From Dryococelus australis (lineage: Eukaryota > Arthropoda > Insecta > Phasmatodea > Phasmatidae), in contig CM057000.1 of the NCBI GenBank assembly GCA_029891345.1, positions 135,624,163-135,688,162 on the forward strand: DNA of 64,000 nucleotides. The letters are read 5' to 3'. Below, piece after piece: positions 1 to 11,000 of the stretch. The position numbers and the translations under genes were made by a program. Positions within the stretch are counted from its first letter, which is position 1, and the number at the start of each line of letters is the position of its first letter. Under the pieces are notes generated by a model that saw only the letters and a program-made list of their open reading frames with translations, had not been told where the DNA came from and did not search any database.

Positions 1-242
1 GTGGTCCCTGCGCGCTGAAACTGGTACATTAGGGTAATTGATACTCCGCTCGCGGGTTGATACTCGAGGGAGAGAAAGTCGCGAGGAACGGGGGAGATGA
101 AGCGCTGATCATGATTACCGCTGTATTGTCTCAGTTTGTCTTGGAGTGCGCGGCGCGACAAGGCAAAAAAAAAAATTACGAAGTACAAATAAAGTCGTGC
201 TAATTTCACAAAATAACATTTGGTAACATTCGCACGATTGAA

Positions 243-906
243 GGCTGTTCACGATAAAGCGATCACTACTGAAGTCAACCTTAGAAAAAAGTCACTGCCC
301 TTGCCTGCGCATATTTCAACGTACTCACCGAGTGACATTCGCCCAGTAAAGTTGGGATAGGCTATTCACGGTAAAAAGAGCACTTTTTAAGGCCCTGCTA
401 AATTTTTCCTTTCAATTGATTTCTACTTTTCCGCCACTTTTTAATGTAAGCTTTCCAGTATAACTAATATACACAGTGTATACATTTCACCACTCTCAAA
501 AGTTAACATCTGAGATTGCAATAAAATATATTTATTAGGGCCTTGAGGGCCTTTTGGGAGGGCCTTGAAAAGTGCTCATTTTACCGTGAACAGCCTATAA
601 TGATGGTTAAAACGTAGTTCTTACTCTTAAATTAAAGTCGAATAAAAAGTGTTCGGTAACCATTTGTGATGTTTTAAATTATTTATTTCACATTCTATCT
701 TTTTTAAGCACGCAAGTGTGAAAACGACCAGTTTTGTATAATAATTACTTTTCTAATAATTGTACAGTTTCGCTTGACCGACGCATGAATAAAGTGATGA
801 GGCTCATGGCAATGTTAATTTTACGTAAGGTTGAAGAATAGACAACGTGTAGACAAGTACACGTTAATTAGGGCTTTCAAAAATGCTAATTTTACCGTGA
901 ATAGTC
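243..906 (+). mobile_element. MITE family A, copy 1, carrying a nested family B element
   Basis: This is a non-autonomous inverted-repeat element. It begins with GGCTGTTCACGATAAAG and ends with a degenerate complement (TTTACCGTGAATAGTC). The interior matches other family A copies: a block with CCCAGTAAAGTTGG, a GTCGAATAAAAAGTGTT block, and a GACCGACGCATGAATAAAGTGATGAGG-type block before the right end. The copy is about 250 bp longer than its relatives because a family B element sits inside it. It has no coding capacity. The ends and TA-type flanks suggest mobilisation by a Tc1/mariner-type transposase in trans, which is inference. Confidence 0.85.
358..597 (+). mobile_element. MITE family B, copy 1, inserted in a family A element
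   Basis: A ~240-bp element with inverted ends TAGGCTATTCACGG and CCGTGAACAGCCTA. It interrupts the family A sequence GTTGGTAACGATGG, which is continuous in the copies at 6650 and 50074, so the empty site is known. The downstream flank is TA and the upstream flank is GA, fitting a TA duplication with one later change. The interior (AAGGCCCTGCTAAATTTTTCCTTTC near the left end, GGGCCTTGAAAAGTGCTC near the right) is shared with the copy at 7846. Confidence 0.88.
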
Positions 907-1745
907 TATAACTAAATGGGCCGGGGGAGAGGGAGGGGGGGAATCACTGATTTTCGTTCGCTTTTAGCATTTCATTGTGACCTTACTCGCAGGATAACAG
1001 AAGACAGCACGGCCCGTGTCGTCGGCCGCCGGCGACAGAACATCGCTCTATTGTGAAGTCGCATAAACACTCGTCGCAGCCTGCAAGCGTCGGATGCGAC
1101 GCAACGCATCGCGCCGCTCTGACTAAACGACCACGCGCCATGCATTGATAAGCTTGCAGTACAGAAGCTGCCACGTTTGTTCCTGGCGACAGTCGACGTG
1201 CGATTTCCTGCAGGAAGTACTGGCATTGTCTACGCGCGTCTGGAACTGTTTTGCTGGCACCGAAAGATTTGTGTGCGTTTGATACGGAAAGGGTTGTCCT
1301 TGAGCAGTTGTCAGCCGAGTGACAGTTTTGTTAATTAGGCCGTACCGCTGAATAAACCAGCATCAATTGTTCATAAATCCTAGCGTTAAAAAAATTTGCC
1401 CGCAATAAGATGGCGGCCGCCCTTGTTATTTTCATTACGGTAGGAGATTTTTAATGGGAGTTTGCTCTTAGGTCAAGGATCCCGGCAACGTAAAACAATT
1501 TTTGGGAACTGTAATTTAATTTCACTTTTTCCCGATATTAAAAAAAAAAAAAAGCGGTTTTAAAACCCAATGTTCAAGGGGAAATTTTTCTCTCAATATG
1601 TTAAATGTGTCCCGTATATTTATCACTTGATTTTGCATAAGGGCTCGCCTTATAAAAATTTGTCAGTTGAATTATATCCGATTCTGTACGAATTTCAGGA
1701 ATGAAGTGTACTCGCAGCTACCGTCAACTAGGGTTTCTTGGGATA
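907..1745. other. No gene recognised; CpG-rich patch
   Basis: Positions 970-1250 are richer in CpG than the surroundings, with repeated CGTCGC/GCGACG words as in some PIF/Harbinger-type MITEs, but I could not find paired ends. The 84- and 63-codon minus-strand frames here look like chance openings. The rest is AT-rich with a 13-bp A run near 1541. Confidence 0.4.
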
Positions 1746-1994
1746 GAGTAGAGTGCGGCAAGAGTGCGCAGTTTCTGTTCGGCATTTTTTTACTATGCTA
1801 TAATGATGTATGAAAACATGATATATTTTACACACACCCTACAGACCCTTGCAAACATATAAGAAATATATGAGACATCTACATATAATACTTCGTGGAG
1901 TGCATACAGAATGAACAATGTGATGCGATTGCGCAGTCTTATCCGCTGTGAGGGGTAACAATGCGCCAGCAGGTGGGCAAGACTGCGCAGGTGC
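1746..1994. repeat. Left terminal block of the pogo-like element (TIR plus subterminal sites)
   Basis: The terminal inverted repeat of about 28 bp starts at 1746. Two further copies of the core GCAAGACTGCGCAG or its complement lie at about 1930-1940 (GCGCAGTCTTATCC, degenerate) and 1973-1990 (GTGGGCAAGACTGCGCAG). The spacing resembles multi-site pogo and Tigger ends. Confidence 0.7.
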
Positions 1995-2426
1995 TACAAC
2001 CTAACATAAATCACAAGTGAAAGTCCCTCCTCCATATTATGTACACCTTTAATGCCTCCATTCTGTGAATTGTCCACACTGAATCCTGGCTTCGTGGGGG
2101 GGGGGGGGGGGTTATCAGTGTACTTCTCAGAACAACCAGGGGCGTTTCTTCTTTATACTTTTTTGTTCTCTTGTGGGGAACATTCGTTTGTGTTTCCCTC
2201 GTGGAGTTGAAATCTTACTTTTCCGACTTAGTTGCGCTTACAGTGTAGTTTTGAAAGGCAATGACGTTAAGAGTTCCTATTTCTTCCCCTTCCGACGACG
2301 GCAATGGGCATATTTAGCTGGCGGAAGAGGCGATATCTCTTTTAACACCAATGTATCCGGATGGTCCAGCATCATCAACTGCAATGATAACAGAAGGCTT
2401 ATCGAATGTTTAAGCTGAAATTGTGG

Positions 2427-3720
2427 TCACACTTGATTGATGGTTCCCCCTTTGAATAAGACTCTGCTCAGGAGACTCTCTAACGTCTGCACTATAAGAG
2501 GGATGTTCACTCGTCTATCTGTCACATTTGAGGAAAGAAAGTCATTATCACTAAAAATGTTTCTGTTGAATGGGCACACTCCAGTCATTTCGAAACCTTT
2601 CAAAGCATTCCCCACTGTAGCTGCTCGTCCATAGGCCTTTTTGAAAACGGAAACAACCTGATAAACTGTAATTGGACGACCCGGATGATTAGTCATCCAT
2701 GTATCACACTCAGAAGAATAAAACTTTTTGAGTGGACCAAAGAAATCTCTATCAAGGGGCTGAGCCTTGTGGCTGCTGTGAGGTGACAGGGACAGCATGT
2801 GAATACCACGTTTCCTGCAAAAACCAATTGCCGAGAGAGAAATGTGTGATGCATGGCTGTCCAACAACAACAAACAAGGGTTTCCCGCGCAACTATGAAC
2901 ATTGTCTTGGAAATTCTGAAGCCACTGAAGGAAATGGTCTGTGTTAATGAAACCGGAATCCGACACTATTGCTACTGAAGATGGAGGAGTTCCGTCAAGT
3001 AACTCAGCCTTCATTCTCTTCCGCGGAAAAATGAACGATGGAGTAGCAAACAAACCCGAAGCACCCATGCAACATACAACAGTTATTGTTTGTCCACGTT
3101 CCCCACTAACTACTTTGTTTACTGATCCCTTGCCTTTCAAACTTATAATCATTGGAGATTTTGAAGGAACAGTGCTAATGCTAGTTTTATCCATGTAAAG
3201 AATGCGGGATGTTGAGAAATGGAATGTAGTCACAATATTTGTAGATTGGTAACATATCTCTCAACTCAAACCTTATTAAAGCCAATTTCCTGCCCGATTC
3301 CTGTAGCTGTTGGCTGGTGAAGTGAAAGTTCGGGGTGATGCTTCAGGAAACTGTAGACCCAATCCTTGCCTGCAATTTGCTTAGTCGAGTCAAATCTATG
3401 AGACATATTATTCGTATCTGCAAACTGGAAAGCATTGTAAAACCATAAAACATCTTATCAACCGTTTTGAGGTGGTCTACTAGCTCTTCCTCCATTGCAG
3501 CTGAGAATGGCCTTCTTAAGCGACCTAAAGAAGAATATGGTTGATCCATTTGCAGTCTTAAGCGGAGAGTAGATTCAGTCATTCCTTAAGTTGCTGCTAC
3601 ATGGCTTTTACTTTCTCTACGCTGAACTCTCTCTCTCTCTAGCTTCTTGCAGTGTCGCTGCAGAACACGTAGTTCTGCTCGATGTTCGTGGGCGATTGCG
3701 TACAATGGTTGTTGAACCTG
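2427..3720 (-). pseudogene. pogo/jerky-type transposase, CenpB HTH plus DD35D catalytic domain, frameshifted
   Basis: The catalytic half is an open 268-codon frame (3233 to 2427). It shows MDKT (Asp15), LLLLDSHASH (Asp125) and KAQPLDRDFFGPLKKFY (Asp161); the last two acidic residues are 35 residues apart, as in pogo-class DDE enzymes. Upstream, 3582-3343 encodes LGRLRRPFSAAMEEELVDHL, the psq/HTH linker region typical of jerky and Tigger proteins. A different frame at about 3385-3275 reads AGKDWVYSFLKHHPELSLHQ, a CENP-B-type HTH signature. At least two frame changes separate these parts (near 3380 and 3250), plus a stop upstream of 3582, so it cannot make full-length transposase. The order (HTH, CenpB HTH, DDE) is canonical, and it is the only transposase inside the element. 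Confidence 0.85.
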
Positions 3721-4589
3721 AAGAATCACAAATTTAGCATATATTGTATGGGTCTTAGGTCGTGTGAGTCATTCAAGTTCAAGTACAAAACGATTGAATG
3801 TCGATGGAACGAACACAAATGAAGAAATTGGGTGTTTCTGAGTAAATAATGAAATATGGCACAGTTTCCCCTGTATTTATTCTGTTCTTAATCAAAATCA
3901 CATTCCTGTGGGACGAACATACTAATTAGTGAAAATGATATGAGATAGTATAGAAGTCAGAGAACATTACTTACTTTTATCCACAAGATCGTAGAATATT
4001 TCCGTAGCATTTTTATTATTCTTTCACAACACTAATATTTATTTAGAAAGGGAATGAAGCTTTTGAGTCTACCTTAACATCTACATTAGATGCAGAAAAT
4101 ATTATCTTTTTTTAATGAAAATTGCATGTGCAGTAGCATATTTGTTACCTAATGATGTATTGCTTCGCACTTTCAATGGGTGACATTAGGTAAAATATGT
4201 TAATTATACATAGGAATATGTGTAATGCGCTATTAATGGGTAATTAATCGCAGATTCTTTACAATCATGAGCATAATTTTGCTGTATAAGGTCATCATGG
4301 TACCCATGAACATTTGCAACAATTAACATAAAAAAATAATATTACGAGACAATCAGCCTACCTGGATCATTATTAAACAAAAAGCGCAGGCATTAAAATA
4401 AGTTTAAACATCCATATATGTTCAGATGCAGCCATTCGATGCCTTTTCTTGAAATGTGAGTTAAGATATTAGCTTATATCATCTCACATCTTCCCTTTGT
4501 TATTACGGCACTGTTTCCAGCAAAGGCTACTGTTAGACTATAGTGGGCCAGCATAGAATAGGAACATTAGGAACTGTGTGTGTGAGAAT

Positions 4590-5056
4590 TGGGCAAGAGA
4601 GGGGGGGGGGGGGTAATAAGACTGTGAATGATTGGGCAAGACTGCGTGTGCGCAGTCTTGCCACACTCAATATGCGCTATCTTGCCCCACAGTGTACGAT
4701 AAAATTAAAACCAACATGGCCGTAGCACAATTACGAAGCACTTTATACCATAGTAGGTCAGTGGACGCAGCATGAAAACAGATTCCCTTTATGATAACTG
4801 TTATTTCTTACACACCGTTTACCACAATGTGGCACTCAACAAACCCACCACCAAAATAAATAACAGAAATCGTAGATTTCTTGTCGCTTACCTCTCTCTC
4901 AGCAAACAGGTTTTCATACGTTATCTTCGCGCGTCCCGAATAGCTTCCATCTTGGACACACAGCAGCGTGGGCAGTCGTACCAACTGTCGAGAATACTCA
5001 CTAGAAATATACGGTGCGCACTGTTACCAGCCGCGCAGTTTTACCCCACTCTACTC
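4590..5056. repeat. Right terminal block of the pogo-like element (palindromic subterminal sites plus TIR)
   Basis: At 4635-4662 two perfect 12-bp arms, GGCAAGACTGCG and CGCAGTCTTGCC, face each other across a 4-bp TGTG spacer. Further partial sites are at about 4590 (GGGCAAGAG) and 4673-4685 (TCTTGCCCCACAG). The terminal repeat ends at 5056, next to TA. Confidence 0.7.
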
Positions 5057-5812
5057 TACTTAAAGTATGCATAATTCCACTTCAGATCTGCCACGTACAA
5101 TGAAATATTTCTGTAGTCCTAAATTTTCCGAAGTAACCCCAGATTAAGGCGCTCTCGTAAAATAACAATACCGCCTTTCTAGGATTAAAAAACACGCCCG
5201 TTAACCAATACCCTAATCACATAGTTTTTTTTTTTTTTTAACTTTCTTCACGAAAAAGACATAAGTACGAATAAATTACGTCGTAACTTGAAATATCACT
5301 CTTTCGTTTTGACTATGGATTCCAACCCAGAGGCAAGACATCGGTAAACAATGTGAGCCCCTTTCACGTACAGTTTCCTGATACCACAGCTTTAAATTCG
5401 GCGGTGCAGTTATATTAAACTTGGAAAAATTCGATATTCCATCTTGAACGCGTTCATTTTCTAGACAGTCAAGTATTTCACAGCGCAATTTCTTTGTGAC
5501 CAAAGCCCTTTGTTTCCTAATTAAACATTATAATGGCTCTGCCACCCGGTAGAAGAGCCAGCAGAACGCTTTCGTCTCGACGGTCCTCGGACTGTAATGG
5601 AGCATCCGAAGCTATTTCATTTCCGAAATTAATATCATCCGAGCTTGAAGGGGTTGAGTGAGCTCCGAATCTGGTGTCATAATTCCCCGCTGTCTTAATT
5701 AAAACTCCCGTCTTGCCAAAAGGGGGGCGGGGGGGGGAAAGCCGTTAGTCGCCAAGGCACATTAGAAACACGCATTTTGTCGCTACACATTTGTAATATT
5801 TGAATATATTTA
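5057..5812. other. No gene recognised
   Basis: The right flank of the pogo-like insertion. It holds a 15-bp T run near 5226 and a 75-codon minus-strand frame (5503-5276) without recognisable domains. A somewhat GC-richer stretch at 5525-5700 has no paired ends or family I can name. Confidence 0.4.
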
Positions 5813-6465
5813 TCCAAACCTTTGAAAAAAATCACCCCATGTATGACGTATTTGGTTCTTATAAGCCGTTCACGGTAAAGTGAGCACTTTTTGAAGCTGT
5901 TTCATCAGACATGATAACCAATCAATAAATTTCATTGTGGTCTCCAACAATTTGGTTTTCAGTATGGTGAATGTATACACTGTGTTTATTACTCACGTGA
6001 CAGGGTTTACATTAACAAGTGGTGGAAGGATATAAATTCGTCCAGAGAAAAAAGTAACTAGGGCTACAAAAGTGCTCACTTTACCGTGAACGGCCTATAC
6101 CTAAATGTATCATCTGTCACAAGCGTTTTATACTTCTGTTAATATATAAATATACAAATATCTTGTTGCTGATTTGAATGTATTTTGCTTATATTTTATC
6201 TACGTATTATAATATTTAGTTTATACTTAATATGCACGAAAACAGAAAGAAAATAGGCGGGTGGGCAGTGCCGAGCAAGACACTGTTGGCATGCAAAATA
6301 TTATTAAGCGAACAAAAAAAATTGTTGTGTGTTGTCCCTATGTTGTCATTTTCTATACTTAGTTTAGTTTTTTGTTAGCATGAAGCGGAGGAAAAGTCTG
6401 AAAGTAGATCTTTAGCGCGGCTTCAGAAAAGTTGGATGTAATCGTAAATACGCTATACAGAATAT
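5813..6465 (+). mobile_element. MITE family C, copy 1, carrying a nested family B element
   Basis: It shares with the copies at 7610 and 34062 the blocks CAAACCTTTGAAAAA, ATCACCCCATGTATG, CACAAGCGTTTTATACTTCT and, toward the right end, GCTTCAGAAAAGT. The right part (6290-6450, including GAAGCGGAGGAAAAGTCTG) aligns with 34310-34460. The left terminus looks eroded. A family B element interrupts it at 5862-6097. Confidence 0.7.
5862..6097 (-). mobile_element. MITE family B, copy 2, inserted in a family C element
   Basis: The inverted ends are TAAGCCGTTCACGGTAAAGTG and CACTTTACCGTGAACGGCCTA, flanked on both sides by TA (5860-5861 and 6098-6099). The interior is in reverse orientation relative to copy 1: the ATACACTGTGTTTATTA block is the complement of TAATAAACACAGTGT-type sequence in copies 1 and 3. 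The host family C sequence resumes on both sides. Confidence 0.85.
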
Positions 6466-6649
6466 TAGATAACGCTATGACGCACGAATCCAAAGACACT
6501 ACACACTATGAAATTTTTTTTTTCCCCCATATGACACGGAAAAGTGCTGGAAAAAATTACCCAAAACACTTCGTAAAATTACGGACACGCTCTTTCAATT
6601 TCAGAAAAATTTCCGTGAGTTCGCAGATCCTATCCGTAAATTTCCTAAA

Positions 6650-7061
6650 GGCTGTTCACGATAAAGTGAGAACTTTTAAATAAACCTTATAGAAATGTTT
6701 CTGCTCCTACCTGCATATATTTTAACGGGTGCACTGACTGACACCCGCCAAGCAATGTTGGCAACGATGGTGGCGAAGTAGTTCTATGTCTTAACGACGA
6801 ATAAAAAGTGTTATGTAAAAATTTGTGATAACTTCAATTATTTCTTTTGTTTAGATGTTTTTTTAATCTAAGTGTAAAATGAGCTAATTTGTAAAATATT
6901 AACTTTTGTAATAATTCAACTGTTTTATTTGACCGACGCATGAATAAAGTGATGAGGCCCATTACAATGTTAATTTTGCATATGGTGGAAGAATACACAA
7001 AGTACACACAGGTAGACCTTCGGCAGGGCTTTGAAAAATGCTCACTCTACCGTGAACAGCC
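6650..7061 (+). mobile_element. MITE family A, copy 2
   Basis: A complete 412-bp copy from GGCTGTTCACGATAAAGTG to CACTCTACCGTGAACAGCC, without internal insertions, useful as the family reference. The order of internal blocks is the same as at 50074. Flanks read TAAA and TTTGG, so the outermost bases of the ends are uncertain. Confidence 0.9.
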
Positions 7062-7609
7062 TTTGGTTAACCTCTCTGCACTTCTGGTTTGAGGGAAAAT
7101 TGTGGAAAACATTTTCAATCTTCGTTATGCGGATATTTCACTGCGTATGGAAAATAATAATTTATAGACGATTATTCTTTAGTGAGATGTAAACACTGAT
7201 CCACATTTTCGCTGACGTGGATACACAAATTGCCTGTAGGAATGAAAATGTTCTTCTTGCCTTGCAGAAGAATAAAGCATAACGTGAACTCGACATTTTC
7301 TATTCCCGAAACCCGGAGGTAAAGGAAATACAGAGACATGATGTATTTTGTATTCATGAAGCGAAGCTAAATTTTTCGCCATTTCCGATCGCGTTTTCGA
7401 ACATAAACTGTGCATTTCCGTAATCGTTTCCATTGATATAGAGTAATTTATTTTTAACAGTTTACATTAAAATTTTATTGAATGGTATTTGTCCGTCCTT
7501 TTTCGCCGATAAAAATATTATAATTTTATTTAATTCAAACACTTGTTTTTTTTCTTCCTGTTTTAGCGTTATTATTATAGTATATTCGTGGTTTATTCAC
7601 ACTTTATGA
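7062..7609. other. No gene recognised
   Basis: AT-rich sequence between two MITE insertions. The 84- and 61-codon minus-strand frames at 7172-7433 show no recognisable domain and are probably chance. Confidence 0.4.
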
Positions 7610-7845
7610 ACCAAACCTTTGAAAAATTACACAATATATTATGTGTTTGGTTGCTTTCTATATATGTCACGAATCACAAACGTTATGTACAAGTGTTAAC
7701 ATTAAAATACCTTATTTTTGATGAAATTGAACTTTTAATTATATTTTTTCTATAAATTATAATATTTAATTTCTAATTAACATGAATAAAGACAGAGAAA
7801 CTAAGCGTGTTTTTGATGCCTAGCAAGAAAGAGTTCTCATCAATA
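7610..7845 (+). mobile_element. MITE family C, copy 2 (partial)
   Basis: It starts at CAAACCTTTGAAAAAT and follows family C through the GTTGCTTTCTATATATGTCACG and TTGAACTTTTAATTATATT blocks to about GCCTAGCAAGAAAG. A family B element then begins, and I could not find the rest of family C beyond it. The copy is truncated or the right part is too diverged to see. Confidence 0.65.
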
Positions 7846-8059
7846 TAGGCTGTTCACGGTAAAGTGAGCACTTTTTAAGGCCCTGCTAAATTTTTCCTTT
7901 CAGCCTTTAATATGAACATTGCTATGTGCCTAATAAACACAGTGTGCAGATTTCATCACTCTCAAATGTTAACGCGTGAGACAGCAATAATATATTTATT
8001 AGTGGTTAATTACTTTTTGGTGGGCCTTAAAAAGTGCTCACTTTACCGTGAATAGCCTA
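7846..8059 (+). mobile_element. MITE family B, copy 3
   Basis: A 214-bp element from TAGGCTGTTCACGGTAAAGTG to CACTTTACCGTGAATAGCCTA. It is the best preserved B copy: terminal repeats of about 28 bp with a single mismatch. TA precedes it (7844-7845); TG follows, probably a mutated duplication. No coding capacity. Confidence 0.9.
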
Positions 8060-11000
8060 TGTAAAGAGTTGCTCGTACCTACACAATCAGGAAACAGAAT
8101 CTGGTAACCAAAAAACCCAAGGTATCAAGGGCTGGGTCCAGGAACCCTCACTAGTAACAAATAAACGAACCAAAAAATTAATATATATATATATAACCTG
8201 GTGTGTGACGGGGAACAAACAAAGCAGCAGAAATCTTACTCACCTCACAGGGTAGAAACGAAAGTTAAGAGCAAACTACATGTTGGTGTAACTTGTCGAA
8301 CAAACACTACCTAAGAGGACACGTCACAGAAGATAAATTAAAAACGACTTTATAAAAAAAAAAAACAGTATTGCTTCAACAGCAATGGCTATAATCACAT
8401 AACCCAGAAACTCAAGTTCCGAAGAACACAGCAACGGGAGTAAGACGACCACACGCCATTTTGACTCCGCGTCCGGACAGGAAGTGCGTGAAGGAACACT
8501 TGTAGAGCACACGGGAGATTGGAACAAAAGCCGAACGAAAATGTTCGGTTTTTCGACGAGAGAGATGTCGCAGGTAAGGACGGGGCCGAGAAAAATTGCT
8601 AGAACTGCAGCTGCAGGGAAGTGAGTGAGAGGATAACCTCAAGTGGCAACATCTGAGGGCATATGCAATGCACATCCGGTCGCTAAAGAAACCATTTCTC
8701 ACGAGACACGGCCCTGCAGACGACTAACGGGATCAAAAACATAACTTTCGAGGCAAAGACCAAAACTGAATTGAGATCAGAGTAACCGAGAAAAATATGT
8801 AAACAGTAAAAATAATGACAAACAATGATTTAGTAAACTGAAATACGTAAATAACTTTCTGTATATTCTGTGGTAATTTATCAAATCACATTTGCAAAGA
8901 AATTGCTATTAAGGGGACTGTGTAGCTGCACGTCCAAGGTCAAGAAGTGAGGGAGCGATACGGGCGAGAGTTACACGCACGCCCAGTGCCTCATCGCTCA
9001 TACGCGCATGGCGTGTAGTGTTTTCCTCGTAACGCTGTACTCTGCAAATTAGATCTGTAACATGGTGGTTTTATTGCACGCTATGAAAGTCCACAGATTA
9101 AACTACTCCCATATATTTGTACTTTTCTCTTGCCGGTTAAGGAAACTGCATAGGCAAGTTTTAAAAATGCGATGTTTCACCATTTTCAAGATTTTTTTTT
9201 CTCCGCGAATACACTTAATATGACAAAAGTAAAAATAAAAATAGGGCCGTAGATAATTGTTTTTATCTATTCTGACAAAGAGTCATATTTCCAGAACTTA
9301 TATATACCGACATACGCATTTACTCGCAAACAACGGTTTCACAGAAAACGTTTCAGTACATAGGACTCTTAATGTGTTATGTAGTAAATAAATACCGGAC
9401 GCGTACACTTTATTATAAATATGCCTAAATAAATTGTAAATGCCAAATTGGAGGTTCAAAATATTATTTATAACATTAATTATTTACAAAAAAGGAACTA
9501 TACAATTAATATATTACTCACAATCGTTTTCACTGACTTAAATACTGAAAATGAGATCTCAAAATGATTTAATATAGGTATGCAACAGATAAATACAGAT
9601 GACGTAGGCTATTTTAACACGACACAATATGAGGATATGGGGGAAATGATATTTTACAAAGGTTGATTTTAAAAATGCTTAAATATCCACGAACCGCCTA
9701 AAAACAGCTTAAAACGTCGTGCGTAGTTTCTGAAACGGCGCACCGAGTATAGAGCGATTCACGTTGCACAGATGGTAGCAGGGAGTTTTTTTTTTTTTTT
9801 TGCCGCGGCCCCACGCTGTGCGACACTTGTGCCATACGCGCCGCCCCTCAACCGGAAGGCGCGCAGTGAGAATCGGCTACCGCTGCGGTCGACGACATAT
9901 GCATAGCATTGACCCGCGCTGGCAGTCGTATGTCGCTCCATGTTAGAGATCAGCGTGTGTACCGCGGCCCAGCATCACACCAATGTGAATAATATCTCCC
10001 AGCTATTATACGATGCGGTCATCTTCTTTTTTAAGAAATGTACCCACCGGTGTATGCACATTCATTTTAACAATACCTTCCATTTTTCATTATAAAATTT
10101 TTGCGATTCATGTCAGGGAAGAAAGGGGAAGGGGGTAATGAGTGTACGGCACTCCCCTTAAACCTAGCTTCCCCCCTTCCACACACACAAAAAATGTCAA
10201 ATGTCGTTAAGCAATGGCACAGTAATGTAGCGTTTTTATAATCAATAAACAGATTTTTTTTTCACGTTGGCTTTGAATTCTGCATGTTTGATCCAGCGAT
10301 TAATTAAAACAAATAATTATTCTTTGTGTTCTACAAAAATGTTGCCTTATAATCACTTCTTGTACCAAATGTAAAAAAAAAAGTCAATAGAACGAACTTA
10401 AGCTTGGAACAACGTTTACCTATCAGTTATTTGCTTCTGAGCATATAAAATATAAAATAGAAAGTTAATTAGGGTAATTTACGATAGCAAATTCTATGAT
10501 TTCTGTCCAGTAGTTCAGGTTCTATAAAGCGAACCCATATCTATTCTCCTAGTGATACCTTCGCATTATTTCTACCATGCCTTTTGAAAGAAATTTTCTG
10601 CAGTAGTAAAAAAATATTTCTTTATTCTTATTGAACTTGTTGGAAAGTGATTCAGAAGACTATAGTATTATTACTTCGGAGCAAAGCAACAAAGTGCGTT
10701 CCGCTCTGTTTCACAATATTTACAGCAATTTTTTTTCTCCGATTATAACAATGTGGCATATTTGAAATCGGAAGAAATGTCGGTATTTGAGGGAAAAAAA
10801 TTGTGTCATTAAAAAAAAAGTTTTAATTATATTCTACGTAACCTCCGTGCTCTAGATCGCTAACGCCTGAGCGAGATATGATCGATTAATGGGTTCTAAT
10901 CTCGATAAATCGTGGGTATTTGTGGTGTTTGGTGTTTTTAATAATGTCTCATATTGGTTTAGACTTGTGTCATAAAGGTGGAGTTGACAATAAACCTTAC

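Larger units (their letters stand above)
1746..5056 (-). mobile_element. pogo-like (Tc1/mariner superfamily) DNA transposon, nearly full length
   Basis: A 3.3-kb DNA transposon. The left end reads GAGTAGAGTGCGGCAAGAG and the right end is its imperfect complement (CCCCACTCTACTC); both are directly flanked by TA (1744-1745 and 5057-5058), the expected pogo/Tc1 target duplication. The motif GGCAAGACTGCGCA occurs in the ends and again internally at about 1973-1990, 4634-4646 and, inverted, 4651-4662. These are probably transposase-binding sites. A decayed transposase runs on the minus strand between about 3720 and 2427. Both ends are preserved, so this is an autonomous-type copy that lost its coding function after insertion rather than an internally deleted derivative. 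Confidence 0.85.

Noticed and set aside
2173-3198. Plus-strand frames of 65-85 codons
   Set aside because: Shadows of the minus-strand pogo transposase.
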